Positions 18,168 to 27,365 are shown, counted from the first letter of the stretch. The stretch is 64,000 bases of DNA from Loktanella atrilutea (GCF_900128995.1 NZ_FQUE01000001.1:310001-374000), one strand, 5' to 3'. Made by a program: numbers and translations. The notes: generated by a model from the sequence alone, not told the origin.

Positions 18168-19190
18168 TTACTCGGTCGCGGCGCCGCCCACGTCGGCATC
18201 CCACCGCGCCAGCAGGGCAGAGCGCCGTTCGGCGCCGCCGTATTCGGCAAAGTCGTAGTCGATCAGCTTGATCGTCGACAGGTCGGGCGCGGCCTCGGGG
18301 GCCTTGGCGTTCTTGTTGGACGGGATCTGGTACGATCCGGCCTCCGGCATGATCGACTGGACGTCGGCGCCCAGCACCCAGTCGTAGAAGACCTTGGCCT
18401 CGTCCGGGTTCTGCGCGCCCTCGATCATCGACATCGACCCGATCTCGTATCCGGTGCCCTCGCAGGGGGCGACGACGGCGATGGGGAAACCTTCCTCGGC
18501 CTGCGCGACGGCGTCATGCATGAACACGATGCCCAGCCCCGTCTCGCCGCGCGCCGCAGCCTTGACCGGGGCAGAGCCCGACTTGGTGTATTGCGACACG
18601 TTGTCGTTCAGCTTCTTCAGGTAGTCGAAGGCCTCGTCCTCGCCCATCAGCTGCACAAGCGTCGCCAGCGTGGTGTAGGCCGTGCCGGAAGAGTTGGGGT
18701 CGGCGATCTGGATCTCGCCCTTCAGGCCGGGGTCCAGCAGGTCTGCCCAGCAGGCGGGGGGTGTGATGCCCTTCTTCTCGAAGATCTCGATATTGTAGCC
18801 CCAGCCGAGCGCGCCGGAATAGACGCCGACCGTGCGGTAGCCTGACGTTTCGGCCTGGCTGACGGCCCAGGGTTGCAGTTCGTCCAGCATCGGCGACTTG
18901 TATTCGGCGGTCAGCCCGTCGGCGGCGGCCTGCAGGTGTGGGTCTCCGGTGCCGCCCCACCACAGGTCGGTCTGCGGGTTGCGACCTTCGGCCCGGATCT
19001 TGGCATAGGCCTCTCCGGACGACAGCCGCACCATGTTCACGTCGATGTCGTGACTGCCTTCGAAATCCGCGACCAGCCGCTCGCAGATCACCACGTCCGC
19101 CGAACAGATCAGGTTCAGCTCTGCCGCCGCGGCCCCGGTGGCCATGGTCGCCACGATACTGCCCAGAAGAGCGATCTTCATCTTGGTCAT
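18168..19190 (-). CDS. Periplasmic binding protein, AfuA-like (probable phosphorylated-sugar binder, usually labelled Fe3+)
   Basis: The 340-residue protein has a signal peptide ending near AAAAELNLICS and a type-2 periplasmic binding fold. WWGGTGDPHLQAAADG and IADPNSSGTAYTTLATLVQL are shared with AfuA/FbpA proteins. The tandem tyrosines that bind iron in FbpA are not evident. Residues His225, Asp226 (IVFMHDAV) and Glu249 (GTGYEIGSM) keep the spacing I recall for the hexose-6-phosphate contacts of Actinobacillus AfuA (His205, Asp206, Glu229), a constant shift of 20. The ATG at 19188-19190 follows GGGAGGAG. It is the first gene of the transporter operon and diverges from a LacI-type regulator. 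Confidence 0.88.
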   Translation of the reverse strand: MTKMKIALLGSIVATMATGAAAAELNLICSADVVICERLVADFEGSHDIDVNMVRLSSGEAYAKIRAEGRNPQTDLWWGGTGDPHLQAAADGLTAEYKSPMLDELQPWAVSQAETSGYRTVGVYSGALGWGYNIEIFEKKGITPPACWADLLDPGLKGEIQIADPNSSGTAYTTLATLVQLMGEDEAFDYLKKLNDNVSQYTKSGSAPVKAAARGETGLGIVFMHDAVAQAEEGFPIAVVAPCEGTGYEIGSMSMIEGAQNPDEAKVFYDWVLGADVQSIMPEAGSYQIPSNKNAKAPEAAPDLSTIKLIDYDFAEYGGAERRSALLARWDADVGGAATE

Positions 19191-19232
19191 CTTGGGTCTC
19201 CTCCCTTGGTCCGTGCGACGCCTCCCCGACAT

Positions 19233-19246
19233 TGCACGCCTGTGCA
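19233..19246. promoter_or_regulatory. Operator-like palindrome 1, TGCAC-N4-GTGCA
   Basis: A 14-bp palindrome TGCACGCCTGTGCA lies 42 bases upstream of the AfuA-like gene start. An identical half-site pattern occurs at 19331-19344. Size and symmetry suit a LacI-family dimer, and the LacI-type gene starts on the other side of this gap. Confidence 0.65.
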
Positions 19247-19330
19247 TCAGGTTCCGTGCAAAGGCGCCTTTCTGTCAAGGCAAACTTTTCATCCTTATCC
19301 AGATATGCCTATATGGCGTATCAAGAGATT

Positions 19331-19344
19331 TGCACCGCTGTGCA
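19331..19344. promoter_or_regulatory. Operator-like palindrome 2, TGCAC-N4-GTGCA
   Basis: TGCACCGCTGTGCA repeats the arms of the palindrome at 19233 with a different centre, 98 bp away centre to centre. It lies 36 bases before the chosen LacI start. Two copies could allow looping and both autoregulation and control of the transporter operon. Confidence 0.65.
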
Positions 19345-19380
19345 GTTTGGCGCAGAATGGATGTGAGGATGGGGGCTGAG

Positions 19381-20391
19381 ATGTTGCAGAAGGGCGCCGT
19401 CAGCGCGCGCGACGTGGCGCTGGCGGCGGGCGTGTCCCGCACCGCCGTCAGCCGGACATTCACGCCGGGCGCCAGCGTATCGCCCGCGACCCGCGCCAAG
19501 GTCATCGCCGCGGCCGATGCCCTTGGCTATCACGTCAACAACCTTGCCCGTGGCCTGACCCGCGCCGAAAGCGGCATCGTCGCGCTGATCGTGGCAGAGC
19601 TCGACACGCCCTACCGGTCGCGCCTCGTCAGCGCCCTGACCGACCGGCTGCAGACCGCGGGCAAGGTCGCGATGATGATCAACACGGACCGGTCCGACGC
19701 CAGCGTCGAGGCGGCGTTGAAACAGGCGATCGGGTATCGCACGGATGCGGCAATCGTGCTGTCGGGCATGCCCGACCGCGCGCTGGCCGACATGTGCCTG
19801 CGCAACGGCCTGCGCCTTGTGCTGATCAACCGGGACGAGGCCTGGCCCGGCACGATCCGCGTGCGTCTGGATGACGAGGAGGCCGGCGCGCGCGCCGCGC
19901 GGACCCTGCTGCGCGTCGGATCCGAGCGGCCGGCGCTGGCAAGCTCTGCCTCCGCCACCGCCAGCCTCGCGGCGCGCGCGAAGGGGTTCCGCGCCGTACT
20001 CGCGGCGGAAGGCGTGGTGCCGATAGAGGCCGTCTTCGGCGCCACGTCCTACGAGACCGGCCTTGCGCTTGGCACCGACCTGTTCAGCCGCGAGGCCCGC
20101 CCCGACGGCATCTTCTGCGTGACGGACCTTCTGGCCTGCGGTGTGATCGACGCGGCCCGCCATCGTTTCAACCTGCGAGTGCCGGATGACCTGTCGGTCA
20201 TCGGTTTCGACGATATCCCGCAGGCGGGGTGGGAGGCTTATGGCATGACGACGTTCCGCCAGCCCGTCACCGCCATCGCCGAGGCCTGCGTCGCCTGGCT
20301 GTCTGGTCCCGCCGCCGGTACCGAGGCCGAGACGGTCAGGCTGTCGGCAGAGATGGTCTGGCGAAGCTCGGTCGCGGCTTCGGGGCGATAG
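19381..20391 (+). CDS. LacI family transcriptional regulator
   Basis: The 336-residue protein has an N-terminal helix-turn-helix (SARDVALAAGVSRTAVSRTF, residues about 7-26) with the hinge-helix region ALGYHVNNLARGL. A periplasmic-binding-protein-like sensor domain follows, with GIVALIVAELDTPYRS and DLSVIGFDDIPQAGWEAYGM. Starts at 19357 and 19369 are also in frame; 19381 has the best spaced purine-rich site. It diverges from the AfuA-like operon and the gap holds two matching palindromes, so I infer that it represses that operon in the absence of a sugar or sugar-phosphate ligand. Confidence 0.93.
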   Translation: MLQKGAVSARDVALAAGVSRTAVSRTFTPGASVSPATRAKVIAAADALGYHVNNLARGLTRAESGIVALIVAELDTPYRSRLVSALTDRLQTAGKVAMMINTDRSDASVEAALKQAIGYRTDAAIVLSGMPDRALADMCLRNGLRLVLINRDEAWPGTIRVRLDDEEAGARAARTLLRVGSERPALASSASATASLAARAKGFRAVLAAEGVVPIEAVFGATSYETGLALGTDLFSREARPDGIFCVTDLLACGVIDAARHRFNLRVPDDLSVIGFDDIPQAGWEAYGMTTFRQPVTAIAEACVAWLSGPAAGTEAETVRLSAEMVWRSSVAASGR

Positions 20392-20405
20392 CCTAGACTG
20401 AAGCG

Positions 20406-22217
20406 CTATGCGTTTTCCCGCAGGACGAGGTGCCCCGGCGCCACGGTGTCGTAGGTCGACGGCGCGGGGCGGTAGGTCAGATCGTGCATCGGCGAGGGGA
20501 TCGGCGTGAAGCTGAGGTCGCTGTCCAGCTTGCGGGTGCCCGGGTCGGCGATCGGGACGGCGCGCAGAAGGGTGCGGGTATAGGCGTGCTGCGGGTTTTC
20601 GAAGATCGCGGCGCGGGGGCCGATTTCCACGATGCGGCCCAGATACATCACCGCGACGTGGTGGCTGACGCGTTCCACCACCGCCATGTCGTGGCTGATG
20701 AACAGGAACGACAGCCCGAGGTCCGCCTGCAGTTCCATCATCAGGTTCAGCACCTGCGCCTGCACGCTGACGTCGAGGGCCGAGACCGCCTCGTCCGCGA
20801 TGATGAGCTTGGGGTTCACGGCGAGCGCCCGGGCGATGGCGACCCGTTGCCGCTGGCCGCCGGACAATTCGTGCGGGAACCGCCGCAGGTAACTGCGGGG
20901 CAGGTCCACCCGGTCGAAGAGCGCCGCGACCCGGTCCGTCAGCTCCGATCCCGCGGCAAGGCCGAAGTTGCGCAATGGCTCTGCCACCTGCGCCGACAGC
21001 CGCATGTACGGATTGAGGGAGGCGAAGGGGTCCTGAAAGATCATCTGCATGTCGCGCCGCAGCCGCCGCAGGTCGCGCGGGTTCTGGTCCAGCACGTCCT
21101 TGCGGTCGAGGATCACGCTGCCCGATGCGGGCTCGACCAGTCGCAGGATCGACCGGCCGCAGCTCGACTTGCCGCAACCGGATTCACCGACCAGCGACAG
21201 GGTCTCGCCCTTGTTGAGGGTAAAGCTGACATCCTCGACCGCGTGGATGTTGGCAATGTGGCGGCGCAGGGGGCCGCCCCGGACCGGGAAGTAGGTCGTC
21301 AGGTGATTGACCTCCAGCAACGGTTCGGGATTTGCGGCGGGGGTCAGGGGCTGCGGCGCGCGGTCGTCGCCGACCAGACGCAGCGGCTCCGGCGCGGGTT
21401 TGCCCCGCATCTCTCCCAGTCGCGGCACGGCGGCCAGCAGGGCCTTGGTGTAATCGGCCTTGGGATTGGCGAAGATGTCGGCCACCGGCCCTTCCTCCAC
21501 CACGTCGCCGCGGTACATGACCACGACCCGGTCGGCGATCTGCGCCACCACGGCCATGTCGTGGGTGATGAACATCACCGCCATGCCCTTTTCGCGCTTC
21601 AGCCGGTTGATGAGGGCGAGGATCTCGGCCTGGATCGTCACGTCGAGCGCGGTGGTCGGTTCATCCGCGATCAGCAGGCGGGGCGCGCAGGCCATGGCGA
21701 TGGCGATCACGACCCGTTGGCGCATGCCGCCGGACAACTCGTGGGGATACTGCTTCAGCCGCCGCTCCGGTTCCGGGATGCGGACCTCTTTCAGCAGGGC
21801 CAGCGCGCGGTCGCGGGCGGCGGCGGCGGACAGGCCAAGGTGCAGGCGCAGGCCGTCGGTCAGCTGACGCTCGATGGTGAAGACCGGGTTCAGCGAGGTC
21901 ATCGGCTCTTGAAAGATCATGCCGATGTCGTGGCCCCGGATGCCGCGCATGGTCGCTGTGTCCGCCTGCGCCAGATCGACCGCGCCGTCCGGTCGCATCA
22001 GGGTCAGGCGGCCGTCGACGATGGACCCGCCGCCGAATTCCACCAGTCGCATCAGCGAGAGGGAGGTGACGGACTTGCCGGACCCGCTTTCGCCCACGAC
22101 GCAGACCGTTTCGCCGGGCGCGATGGAAAAGCTGACGTCCTTCACGGCGGTGACGGTCGCATCGCCGGCGCCGAAGGTGACGCGCAGGCGGTCGAGGGTG
22201 ACGATGGGGTCGGTCAT
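20406..22217 (-). CDS. Fused oligopeptide-type ABC ATPase (DppD-DppF in one chain)
   Basis: The 603-residue protein contains two full ATPase domains. The first has GESGSGKS, the signature LSGGMRQRVVIA and LLIADEPTTALDVTIQ. The second has GESGCGKSS, LSGGQRQRVAIA and LIIADEAVSALDVSVQ. Both carry the C-terminal oligopeptide-type extension (DIFANPKADYTKALLAAVPR; AIFENPQHAYTRTLLRAVPI). The second Walker B reads DEAVSALD rather than DEPTSALD. It drives the peptide/nickel-family importer encoded just upstream and overlaps the permease gene by four bases (ATGA at 22214-22217). Confidence 0.95.
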   Translation of the reverse strand: MTDPIVTLDRLRVTFGAGDATVTAVKDVSFSIAPGETVCVVGESGSGKSVTSLSLMRLVEFGGGSIVDGRLTLMRPDGAVDLAQADTATMRGIRGHDIGMIFQEPMTSLNPVFTIERQLTDGLRLHLGLSAAAARDRALALLKEVRIPEPERRLKQYPHELSGGMRQRVVIAIAMACAPRLLIADEPTTALDVTIQAEILALINRLKREKGMAVMFITHDMAVVAQIADRVVVMYRGDVVEEGPVADIFANPKADYTKALLAAVPRLGEMRGKPAPEPLRLVGDDRAPQPLTPAANPEPLLEVNHLTTYFPVRGGPLRRHIANIHAVEDVSFTLNKGETLSLVGESGCGKSSCGRSILRLVEPASGSVILDRKDVLDQNPRDLRRLRRDMQMIFQDPFASLNPYMRLSAQVAEPLRNFGLAAGSELTDRVAALFDRVDLPRSYLRRFPHELSGGQRQRVAIARALAVNPKLIIADEAVSALDVSVQAQVLNLMMELQADLGLSFLFISHDMAVVERVSHHVAVMYLGRIVEIGPRAAIFENPQHAYTRTLLRAVPIADPGTRKLDSDLSFTPIPSPMHDLTYRPAPSTYDTVAPGHLVLRENA

Positions 22218-23032
22218 GAAGTGGTCCTCGGGTCCAGCACGTCGCGCAGCACGTCACCGAACATGTTCAGCCCCAGCACCGTCAGCGCGACGGCAGCCCC
22301 CGGCACCAGCGCCGTCCACGGCGCCACGTCGAGGTAATCCCGGCTGGCCTGGATCATCAGCCCCCAGCTGGCATCCGGCGGCTGGGTGCCGAGACCGAGG
22401 AACGACAGACCCGCTTCTGCCAGAATGGCGAAGGCGAGGCTGATCGTGCCCTGCACGATGATCGCCGGCATGATGTTGGGCAGGATGTGCCGCACGATCA
22501 TCATCGCGTCGGTCGTGCCAGCGGCACGCGCGGCCTCGACATAGGGCATCTGCGCCACGCGCAGCGCCTCGCCCCGGATGATGCGGGCAAGGAAGGGGGT
22601 AAAGGCGATGCCTATGGCGATGATCGTGTTGGTCAGGTTCGGCCCCAGCACGGCAGAGATCGTCAGCGCCAGCAGCAGGGCGGGAAAGCTCAGCAGCGTG
22701 TCGACGAGCCGCATCAGCACGTTGTCGATGACGCCGCCGTAGTAGCCCGACACGATGCCCAGCGGCAGGCCGATCACGATGCTCATCAGCACGGCGGACC
22801 CGGCGATCAGGACGGAGGTCCGCGCGCCCAGCATCACGCGATAGAACAGGTCGCGCCCCAGCTGGTCCGTGCCGAAGGGATGCGCCAGTGTCGGCCCCGA
22901 CAGGCGCGCGCGCATGTCCATCGCCGTCGCCAGCTTGTCGGGAATGATCAGCGGGGCGAACACGGCGATCGCCAGGACGATGATGACGATGGCCGCGCCG
23001 ATCAGGCCCTTGGGGGTGAGGAAACCGCGCAT
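22214..23032 (-). CDS. Peptide/nickel-type ABC permease (DppC-like)
   Basis: The 272-residue inner-membrane permease has the N-terminal OppC-type segment, LAHPFGTDQLGRDLFYRVMLGAR, and the EAA loop EAARAAGTTDAMMIVRHILPN. About six transmembrane helices are predicted. Its start shares a base with the stop of the DppB-like gene (TGATG at 23030-23034), and its end overlaps the ATPase. It pairs with the DppB-like protein to form the translocation path. Confidence 0.95.
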   Translation of the reverse strand: MRGFLTPKGLIGAAIVIIVLAIAVFAPLIIPDKLATAMDMRARLSGPTLAHPFGTDQLGRDLFYRVMLGARTSVLIAGSAVLMSIVIGLPLGIVSGYYGGVIDNVLMRLVDTLLSFPALLLALTISAVLGPNLTNTIIAIGIAFTPFLARIIRGEALRVAQMPYVEAARAAGTTDAMMIVRHILPNIMPAIIVQGTISLAFAILAEAGLSFLGLGTQPPDASWGLMIQASRDYLDVAPWTALVPGAAVALTVLGLNMFGDVLRDVLDPRTTS

Positions 23033-23973
23033 CAGGCCAGCCGTATCCGCGGGTCGATCAGGGTATAGAGCAGGTCCACCGCAAGGTTCGCCAGCATCAC
23101 CACGGCGGCGATCACGAAGACCGACCCCTGGATCAGGGGTATGTCGCGGTTCAGCAGCGCCTGATAGGTCAGCCAGCCCATGCCGGTGTAATTGAACAGG
23201 CTTTCCACCACGATGATCGACCCGAAGAGGTAGCCGACCTGCAGCCCCGCCACGGTCAGCACCGGCCCGATGGCATTGGCAAGGCCGTAGCGCCAGACGA
23301 CCGTGCGCTCTGACAGGCCCTTGGCGCGGGCGACGCGGATGAACTCTTGCCCGAGAATGCCGGTCATCGTGGCGCGGGTCATGCGGGTCAGATGCGCCAT
23401 CAGGCCCAGGCCCAGCGCCAGCGACGGCAGGAAGGCGTGCCGCACCGCCAGTGTGAAATCGTCGGCCGGGTGCACGAAACCGCTGGACGGCAGCCAGCCG
23501 AGGCCACGGGCAAAGAGCAGGATCAGCATGATCCCCCAGAAGAAGTCGGGCAGGCTGACGCCGATCAGGGCCGCTGTACTGGCGGTGCCGTCCTGCCAGC
23601 GGTCGCGGTGGACGGCGGCCCAGACCCCCAGCGGAATGGCGCAGACGAGTGCGATGGTCATCGACATGACGACGATCAGCGCGCTGGCCGTGACCTTTTG
23701 CGCGATCAGCGGGCCGATGGGTTCCTTGAACACCAGCGACGTGCCCCAGTCGCCCGTCAGGATGCCGCCGATCCAGCGGCCGTACTGCACGATCTGCGGA
23801 TCGTTCAGGCCAAGGCTTTCGCGCAGGCCGGCGAGTGCTTCGGGATTGGACTGGGTCCCCATGATCATCATCGCCACGTCGCCGGGCAGGATGTTGGTCA
23901 CGGCGAAGGTGATGACGGAGATCAGGAACAGGGTCAGGGCGACGGACAGAAGGCGGTTGATCAGATAGGCCAT
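23032..23973 (-). CDS. Peptide/nickel-type ABC permease (DppB-like)
   Basis: The 313-residue protein starts MAYLINRLLSVALTLFLISV, the conserved first helix of DppB/OppB. It has the family loop LPGDVAMMIMG and an EAA motif FIRVARAKGLSERTVVWRYGLANA. Six helices are predicted. The ATG at 23971-23973 follows AAGGGCG. It lies 57 bases downstream of the binding protein in an amidase-dppA-dppB-dppC-dppDF operon. Confidence 0.95.
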   Translation of the reverse strand: MAYLINRLLSVALTLFLISVITFAVTNILPGDVAMMIMGTQSNPEALAGLRESLGLNDPQIVQYGRWIGGILTGDWGTSLVFKEPIGPLIAQKVTASALIVVMSMTIALVCAIPLGVWAAVHRDRWQDGTASTAALIGVSLPDFFWGIMLILLFARGLGWLPSSGFVHPADDFTLAVRHAFLPSLALGLGLMAHLTRMTRATMTGILGQEFIRVARAKGLSERTVVWRYGLANAIGPVLTVAGLQVGYLFGSIIVVESLFNYTGMGWLTYQALLNRDIPLIQGSVFVIAAVVMLANLAVDLLYTLIDPRIRLA

Positions 23974-24030
23974 GACGCGCCCTTGGCTGGGGAAGGGGAC
24001 CGGGCGGCGGGGGTGCCGCCCGGGGCGGGA

Positions 24031-25578
24031 TCAGGCCTGCAGCCAGACCTTGTGGAAGTTGAAGTTCGACCCGTTCGGATGGACGACCGTATCAAGGCCT
24101 CCGACACCCGGCTGCGCGCCGATGCTGCCGTTGCGGAACCACAGGATGATGTCATGCGCCTGATCGAAGATCTGCTGCTGCACGGCCTTGTAGATCTCGG
24201 CCCGGGCCGCCGGATCGACGGTGGTCCGCGCCTCTTCGGTCATGCGGTCGATCTCGGGGTCGCTGATGCCGCGATAGTTGAAGGCTCCGGTGCTGTTCCA
24301 CAGGCTGTAATACAGGAAATCCGGCTCCCACAACGTGAAGAAGTTCATCATCGTCATCTGGTAGTCCTTGTCGACCCAGCATTGGGACAGCCAGTCGGCC
24401 CATGTCAGCTGCTCGATGGTCAGGGTCACGCCCGCTTCGCGGAACCATTCGACGAGGATCTGCGCGGATTCGATGTGGTAGGGATAGTTGGTCGTCGCCT
24501 TGAAGACGATGTTCAGCGATCCTTCGGGGTAGCCTGCATCCGCCAGCATCTGCTTGGCCGCGGCGATGTCCTGCGCGCGCTGGGTCAGCGCGTCGTCGTA
24601 GCTGGCCGAGGTCGGATAGCTGGGCGAGGCGGTGGTCTGCCCCTGTCCCCAGAGCGCGCCTTCCAGCAACGCCTCCTTGTCGATGATCATGTCGAAGGCG
24701 CGGCGCACGTCCGGGTTCTGGAACGGCTCGAAGGTGTGGTTCAGGTTCACGAAGTCCCAGTTCAGCGGGAACCACTTGACCACCTGCAGGGACGCGTCGT
24801 CCTCGATCTCTTGCGTGCGGTCGGCGGGGATGTCGTTGATCATGTGCAGCTCGCCCGTCCGCAGGCCGGTCAGGCGCACGGTGGGTTCGGGGATTTCGCG
24901 CGCAGTCACGCCGTCGAGGTAGGCGGGGCCGTCCCAGTAGTCGTCGAAGCGGGCCAGTTCCACCTTGTTGCCGAACTCGCGGCTGACGAACCTGAAAGGG
25001 CCACAACCGATCGGCGTCTCGCCCTGCACGTCGCCGGAGCCTGCGGGCATGACGACACCCGCGCCGTTTTCCGCCAGCCGCGATAGGAAGGGCGCGTTGA
25101 CGCTCTTCAGCTTGACGATCACGGTCATGTCGTCCGGCGTCTCGATCGTGTCGACGGCGTTGAAGACCTCGAAGTTCACGGCCCCCGTCGCCGGGTCGGC
25201 GCAGCGCTCGAAACTGTATTTCACGTCCTCGGCGGTCATCTCGGACCCGTCGTGGAATTTCACGCCGGGGCGGAGCTTGAAAGAATAGGTCAGCCCGTCG
25301 TCGCTTTGTTCGAAGCTTTCGGCCAGCATCGGGATGACCTTCAGGTCCTTGTCCACGGTGACGATGGAATTGTGGACGTTCTGCAGTACCCGCCCGGTCG
25401 AGGCGGTGCCGGTCTGGTGCATGTCGAGGTTCTGGGTCGTCTCGGAATGACCCCAGATCAGGGTGCCGCCGGTGACGGGTTCGGTCTGCGCGGTGGCGAC
25501 CAGCGGCATCGCACCGGTGAAAAGCGTCGTGCCGAACAGTGCGGTCGTGCTGCCGAGGAATGTTCTGCGTTTCATCAT
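24031..25578 (-). CDS. Family 5 (peptide-type) ABC substrate-binding protein with Tat signal
   Basis: The 515-residue protein starts with a twin-arginine signal (KRRTFLGSTTALFGTTLF, cleavage near VATAQ), so it is probably exported folded. The mature part is SBP_bac_5: GGTLIWGHSETTQNLDMH, the YSFKLRPGVKFHDGSEMTAE signature near residue 95-115, and NLNHTFEPFQNPDVRRAFDM. The ligand may be a peptide, amide or opine-like compound. Two adjacent ATGs (25578 and 25575) fit the ribosome site. The amidase gene 62 bases upstream in the same operon suggests a substrate with an amide bond. Confidence 0.92.
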   Translation of the reverse strand: MMKRRTFLGSTTALFGTTLFTGAMPLVATAQTEPVTGGTLIWGHSETTQNLDMHQTGTASTGRVLQNVHNSIVTVDKDLKVIPMLAESFEQSDDGLTYSFKLRPGVKFHDGSEMTAEDVKYSFERCADPATGAVNFEVFNAVDTIETPDDMTVIVKLKSVNAPFLSRLAENGAGVVMPAGSGDVQGETPIGCGPFRFVSREFGNKVELARFDDYWDGPAYLDGVTAREIPEPTVRLTGLRTGELHMINDIPADRTQEIEDDASLQVVKWFPLNWDFVNLNHTFEPFQNPDVRRAFDMIIDKEALLEGALWGQGQTTASPSYPTSASYDDALTQRAQDIAAAKQMLADAGYPEGSLNIVFKATTNYPYHIESAQILVEWFREAGVTLTIEQLTWADWLSQCWVDKDYQMTMMNFFTLWEPDFLYYSLWNSTGAFNYRGISDPEIDRMTEEARTTVDPAARAEIYKAVQQQIFDQAHDIILWFRNGSIGAQPGVGGLDTVVHPNGSNFNFHKVWLQA

Positions 25579-25640
25579 CGTCTCTCCATGTCGGGGGCGC
25601 GGTGGCCCGTGGGATCAGCCCGGTTGACCGGGTCTTGGTG

Positions 25641-27290
25641 TCATGTCGGAAAGGTCGGGCGGCGGTGGGCGACATCCAGTTTCGCCTCCAGTGCCATGCC
25701 GAGGCTCAGGAGTGGCCCCTCGTCGAACAGCTGCCCCCAGAGCGAGATCCCCTGCGGCACGGTGAAGGTGGCTTCGCCCACGGCCTCTCCGGTCGTCAGC
25801 TTGCCGCTGCCAAGGGACGCGGGCGAGCGGGTGGCGACGTCGGAAAATCCTGCGCGCAGATGCAGGCAGGGGTGGCCGGTGAAGTTCGAGGCGACCAGCA
25901 TCGGCCCGGTCTGGAACGGCCCGATCAGCGCGTCGACCTGTCCCATCGTGTCCCCCAACGCCTGCATCACGCGATACCGCAGGCGATCGGTCTGGACGTG
26001 ATCGACGGCGGACAGAAAGCGCGCCTTGCGCATCGTGTTGGGCCAGGCCCCCTCGTCCTGCCAGCGCAGGGTGTCGTCGGCGTCCGTCAGCGTCAGCTCT
26101 TCGAAGGCGGCGGCGGCCTCGGCATAGAGGATCGTCATCAGCGAGGCATAGGGCAGATCCTCCAGCGTGACCTCCTTCACCGTGATGCCAAGGTCGCGGG
26201 CGGCGGCGAGGGCGGCGTGGTCGACGTCCGTTGCGCCTTCCTCGAAGGCGGCGGGAAGGTATCCCAGCGTCATGCCATCGATGCTGGCCTGCGCGTCGAA
26301 GTGGAAGGGGGCCGCAATGGACCCGCGGTCGGCGGCATCGCCGCCGTTGAGCGCGGCCAGCACCATGGCTGTATCCTCGACGCCGCGGCAAATCGGCCCG
26401 ACCTTGTCCAGCGACCAGCACAGCGCCATGCCGCCCGCCCGGCTGACCCGGCCATAGGTCGGCCGCAGGCCGGTGGTGCCGCAGCGCTGCGAAGGCGAGG
26501 TGATCGAGCCCAGCGTTTCAGTTCCGATGGAAAACCCGCATAGCCCCGCCGCGGTGGCCGATGCGGACCCGGCGGAGGAGCCGGAGGAGCCCTCGTTCAG
26601 GTTCCAGGGGTTGCGGGTCCAGCCGCCGTACCACAGATCATTGTAGGCCAGCGCCCCCAGCGTCGTCTTGCCCAGCAGCACCGCCCCTGCCGACCGCAGC
26701 TTGCGCGTCACCGTGGCGTCGGCATCGGGCACGCGGTTCTGGAACGGCTCCGCCCCCCAGCCGGTCGTGATGCCCTGCGTGTCGAACAGGTCCTTCAGCC
26801 CGTAGGGGATGCCGTGCAGCGGCCCCAGCCACACTCCGGCCGCGGTCAGGCTGTCCATCGCATCCGCCTCGGCCCGGGCAAGGTCGGCGGTGACCGTGGC
26901 GTAGCACTCCAGCCGTGGATTCAGGGCGTCGATCCGGTCGAGGTAGAGGTCGGTCAGCGCACGGCTGCTGATCTGCCGGGTCCGCACCCATTGCGACAGG
27001 TGGGTCAGCGGCGCGAAGGCGATATCCTCGGGATCGTCGGGCAGGGGGGCCGTCACCGGCGACAGGTGCAGGGCGTCCAGCCCGTGCGGCATGGCGAACC
27101 CCGGCAGGCGCGGATCGAAGCGCGTGGCGGTGGGCGTGGCGTTGTCCAGCGTCACGGCACGGCGGGCGACGGCCAGATCGCGCTGGCCGTCGAGGTTGCC
27201 GACCATCTGCGCCCGCTCCTGCGCGGTATAGGCAAGGCCCAGCATCCGCTCGGCCGCGGCGATGTCGGCTTCGGTGATTTGACCTGACAT
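25641..27290 (-). CDS. Amidase (amidase signature family)
   Basis: The 549-residue enzyme belongs to the amidase signature family, which hydrolyses carboxamides by a Ser-cisSer-Lys triad. Lys166 (GLKDLFDTQG), the Gly/Ser stretch NEGSSGSSAGSASATAAG at 232-249 with the cis-Ser, and the nucleophile Ser262 in GTETLGSITSPSQ are all present. An N-terminal helical extension of about 90 residues precedes the core. The ATG at 27288-27290 was chosen; the open frame continues far upstream without coding character. It heads the operon with a peptide-type importer, so it likely acts in the cytoplasm on the imported substrate. Confidence 0.9.
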   Translation of the reverse strand: MSGQITEADIAAAERMLGLAYTAQERAQMVGNLDGQRDLAVARRAVTLDNATPTATRFDPRLPGFAMPHGLDALHLSPVTAPLPDDPEDIAFAPLTHLSQWVRTRQISSRALTDLYLDRIDALNPRLECYATVTADLARAEADAMDSLTAAGVWLGPLHGIPYGLKDLFDTQGITTGWGAEPFQNRVPDADATVTRKLRSAGAVLLGKTTLGALAYNDLWYGGWTRNPWNLNEGSSGSSAGSASATAAGLCGFSIGTETLGSITSPSQRCGTTGLRPTYGRVSRAGGMALCWSLDKVGPICRGVEDTAMVLAALNGGDAADRGSIAAPFHFDAQASIDGMTLGYLPAAFEEGATDVDHAALAAARDLGITVKEVTLEDLPYASLMTILYAEAAAAFEELTLTDADDTLRWQDEGAWPNTMRKARFLSAVDHVQTDRLRYRVMQALGDTMGQVDALIGPFQTGPMLVASNFTGHPCLHLRAGFSDVATRSPASLGSGKLTTGEAVGEATFTVPQGISLWGQLFDEGPLLSLGMALEAKLDVAHRRPTFPT

Positions 27291-27365
27291 AACCTGCGGC
27301 CTTTCATGATGATTTTCGGCAAGGGGCCGCGTTGCGATCCGCCTTCCCCTGCCACCGAGAGGAGC

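Noticed and set aside
14863-19190. Annotation of the ABC operon as an iron(III) transporter
   Set aside because: The binding protein lacks visible FbpA iron ligands, the operon includes a phosphatase and the regulator is LacI-type; a sugar-phosphate role fits better, though not proved.
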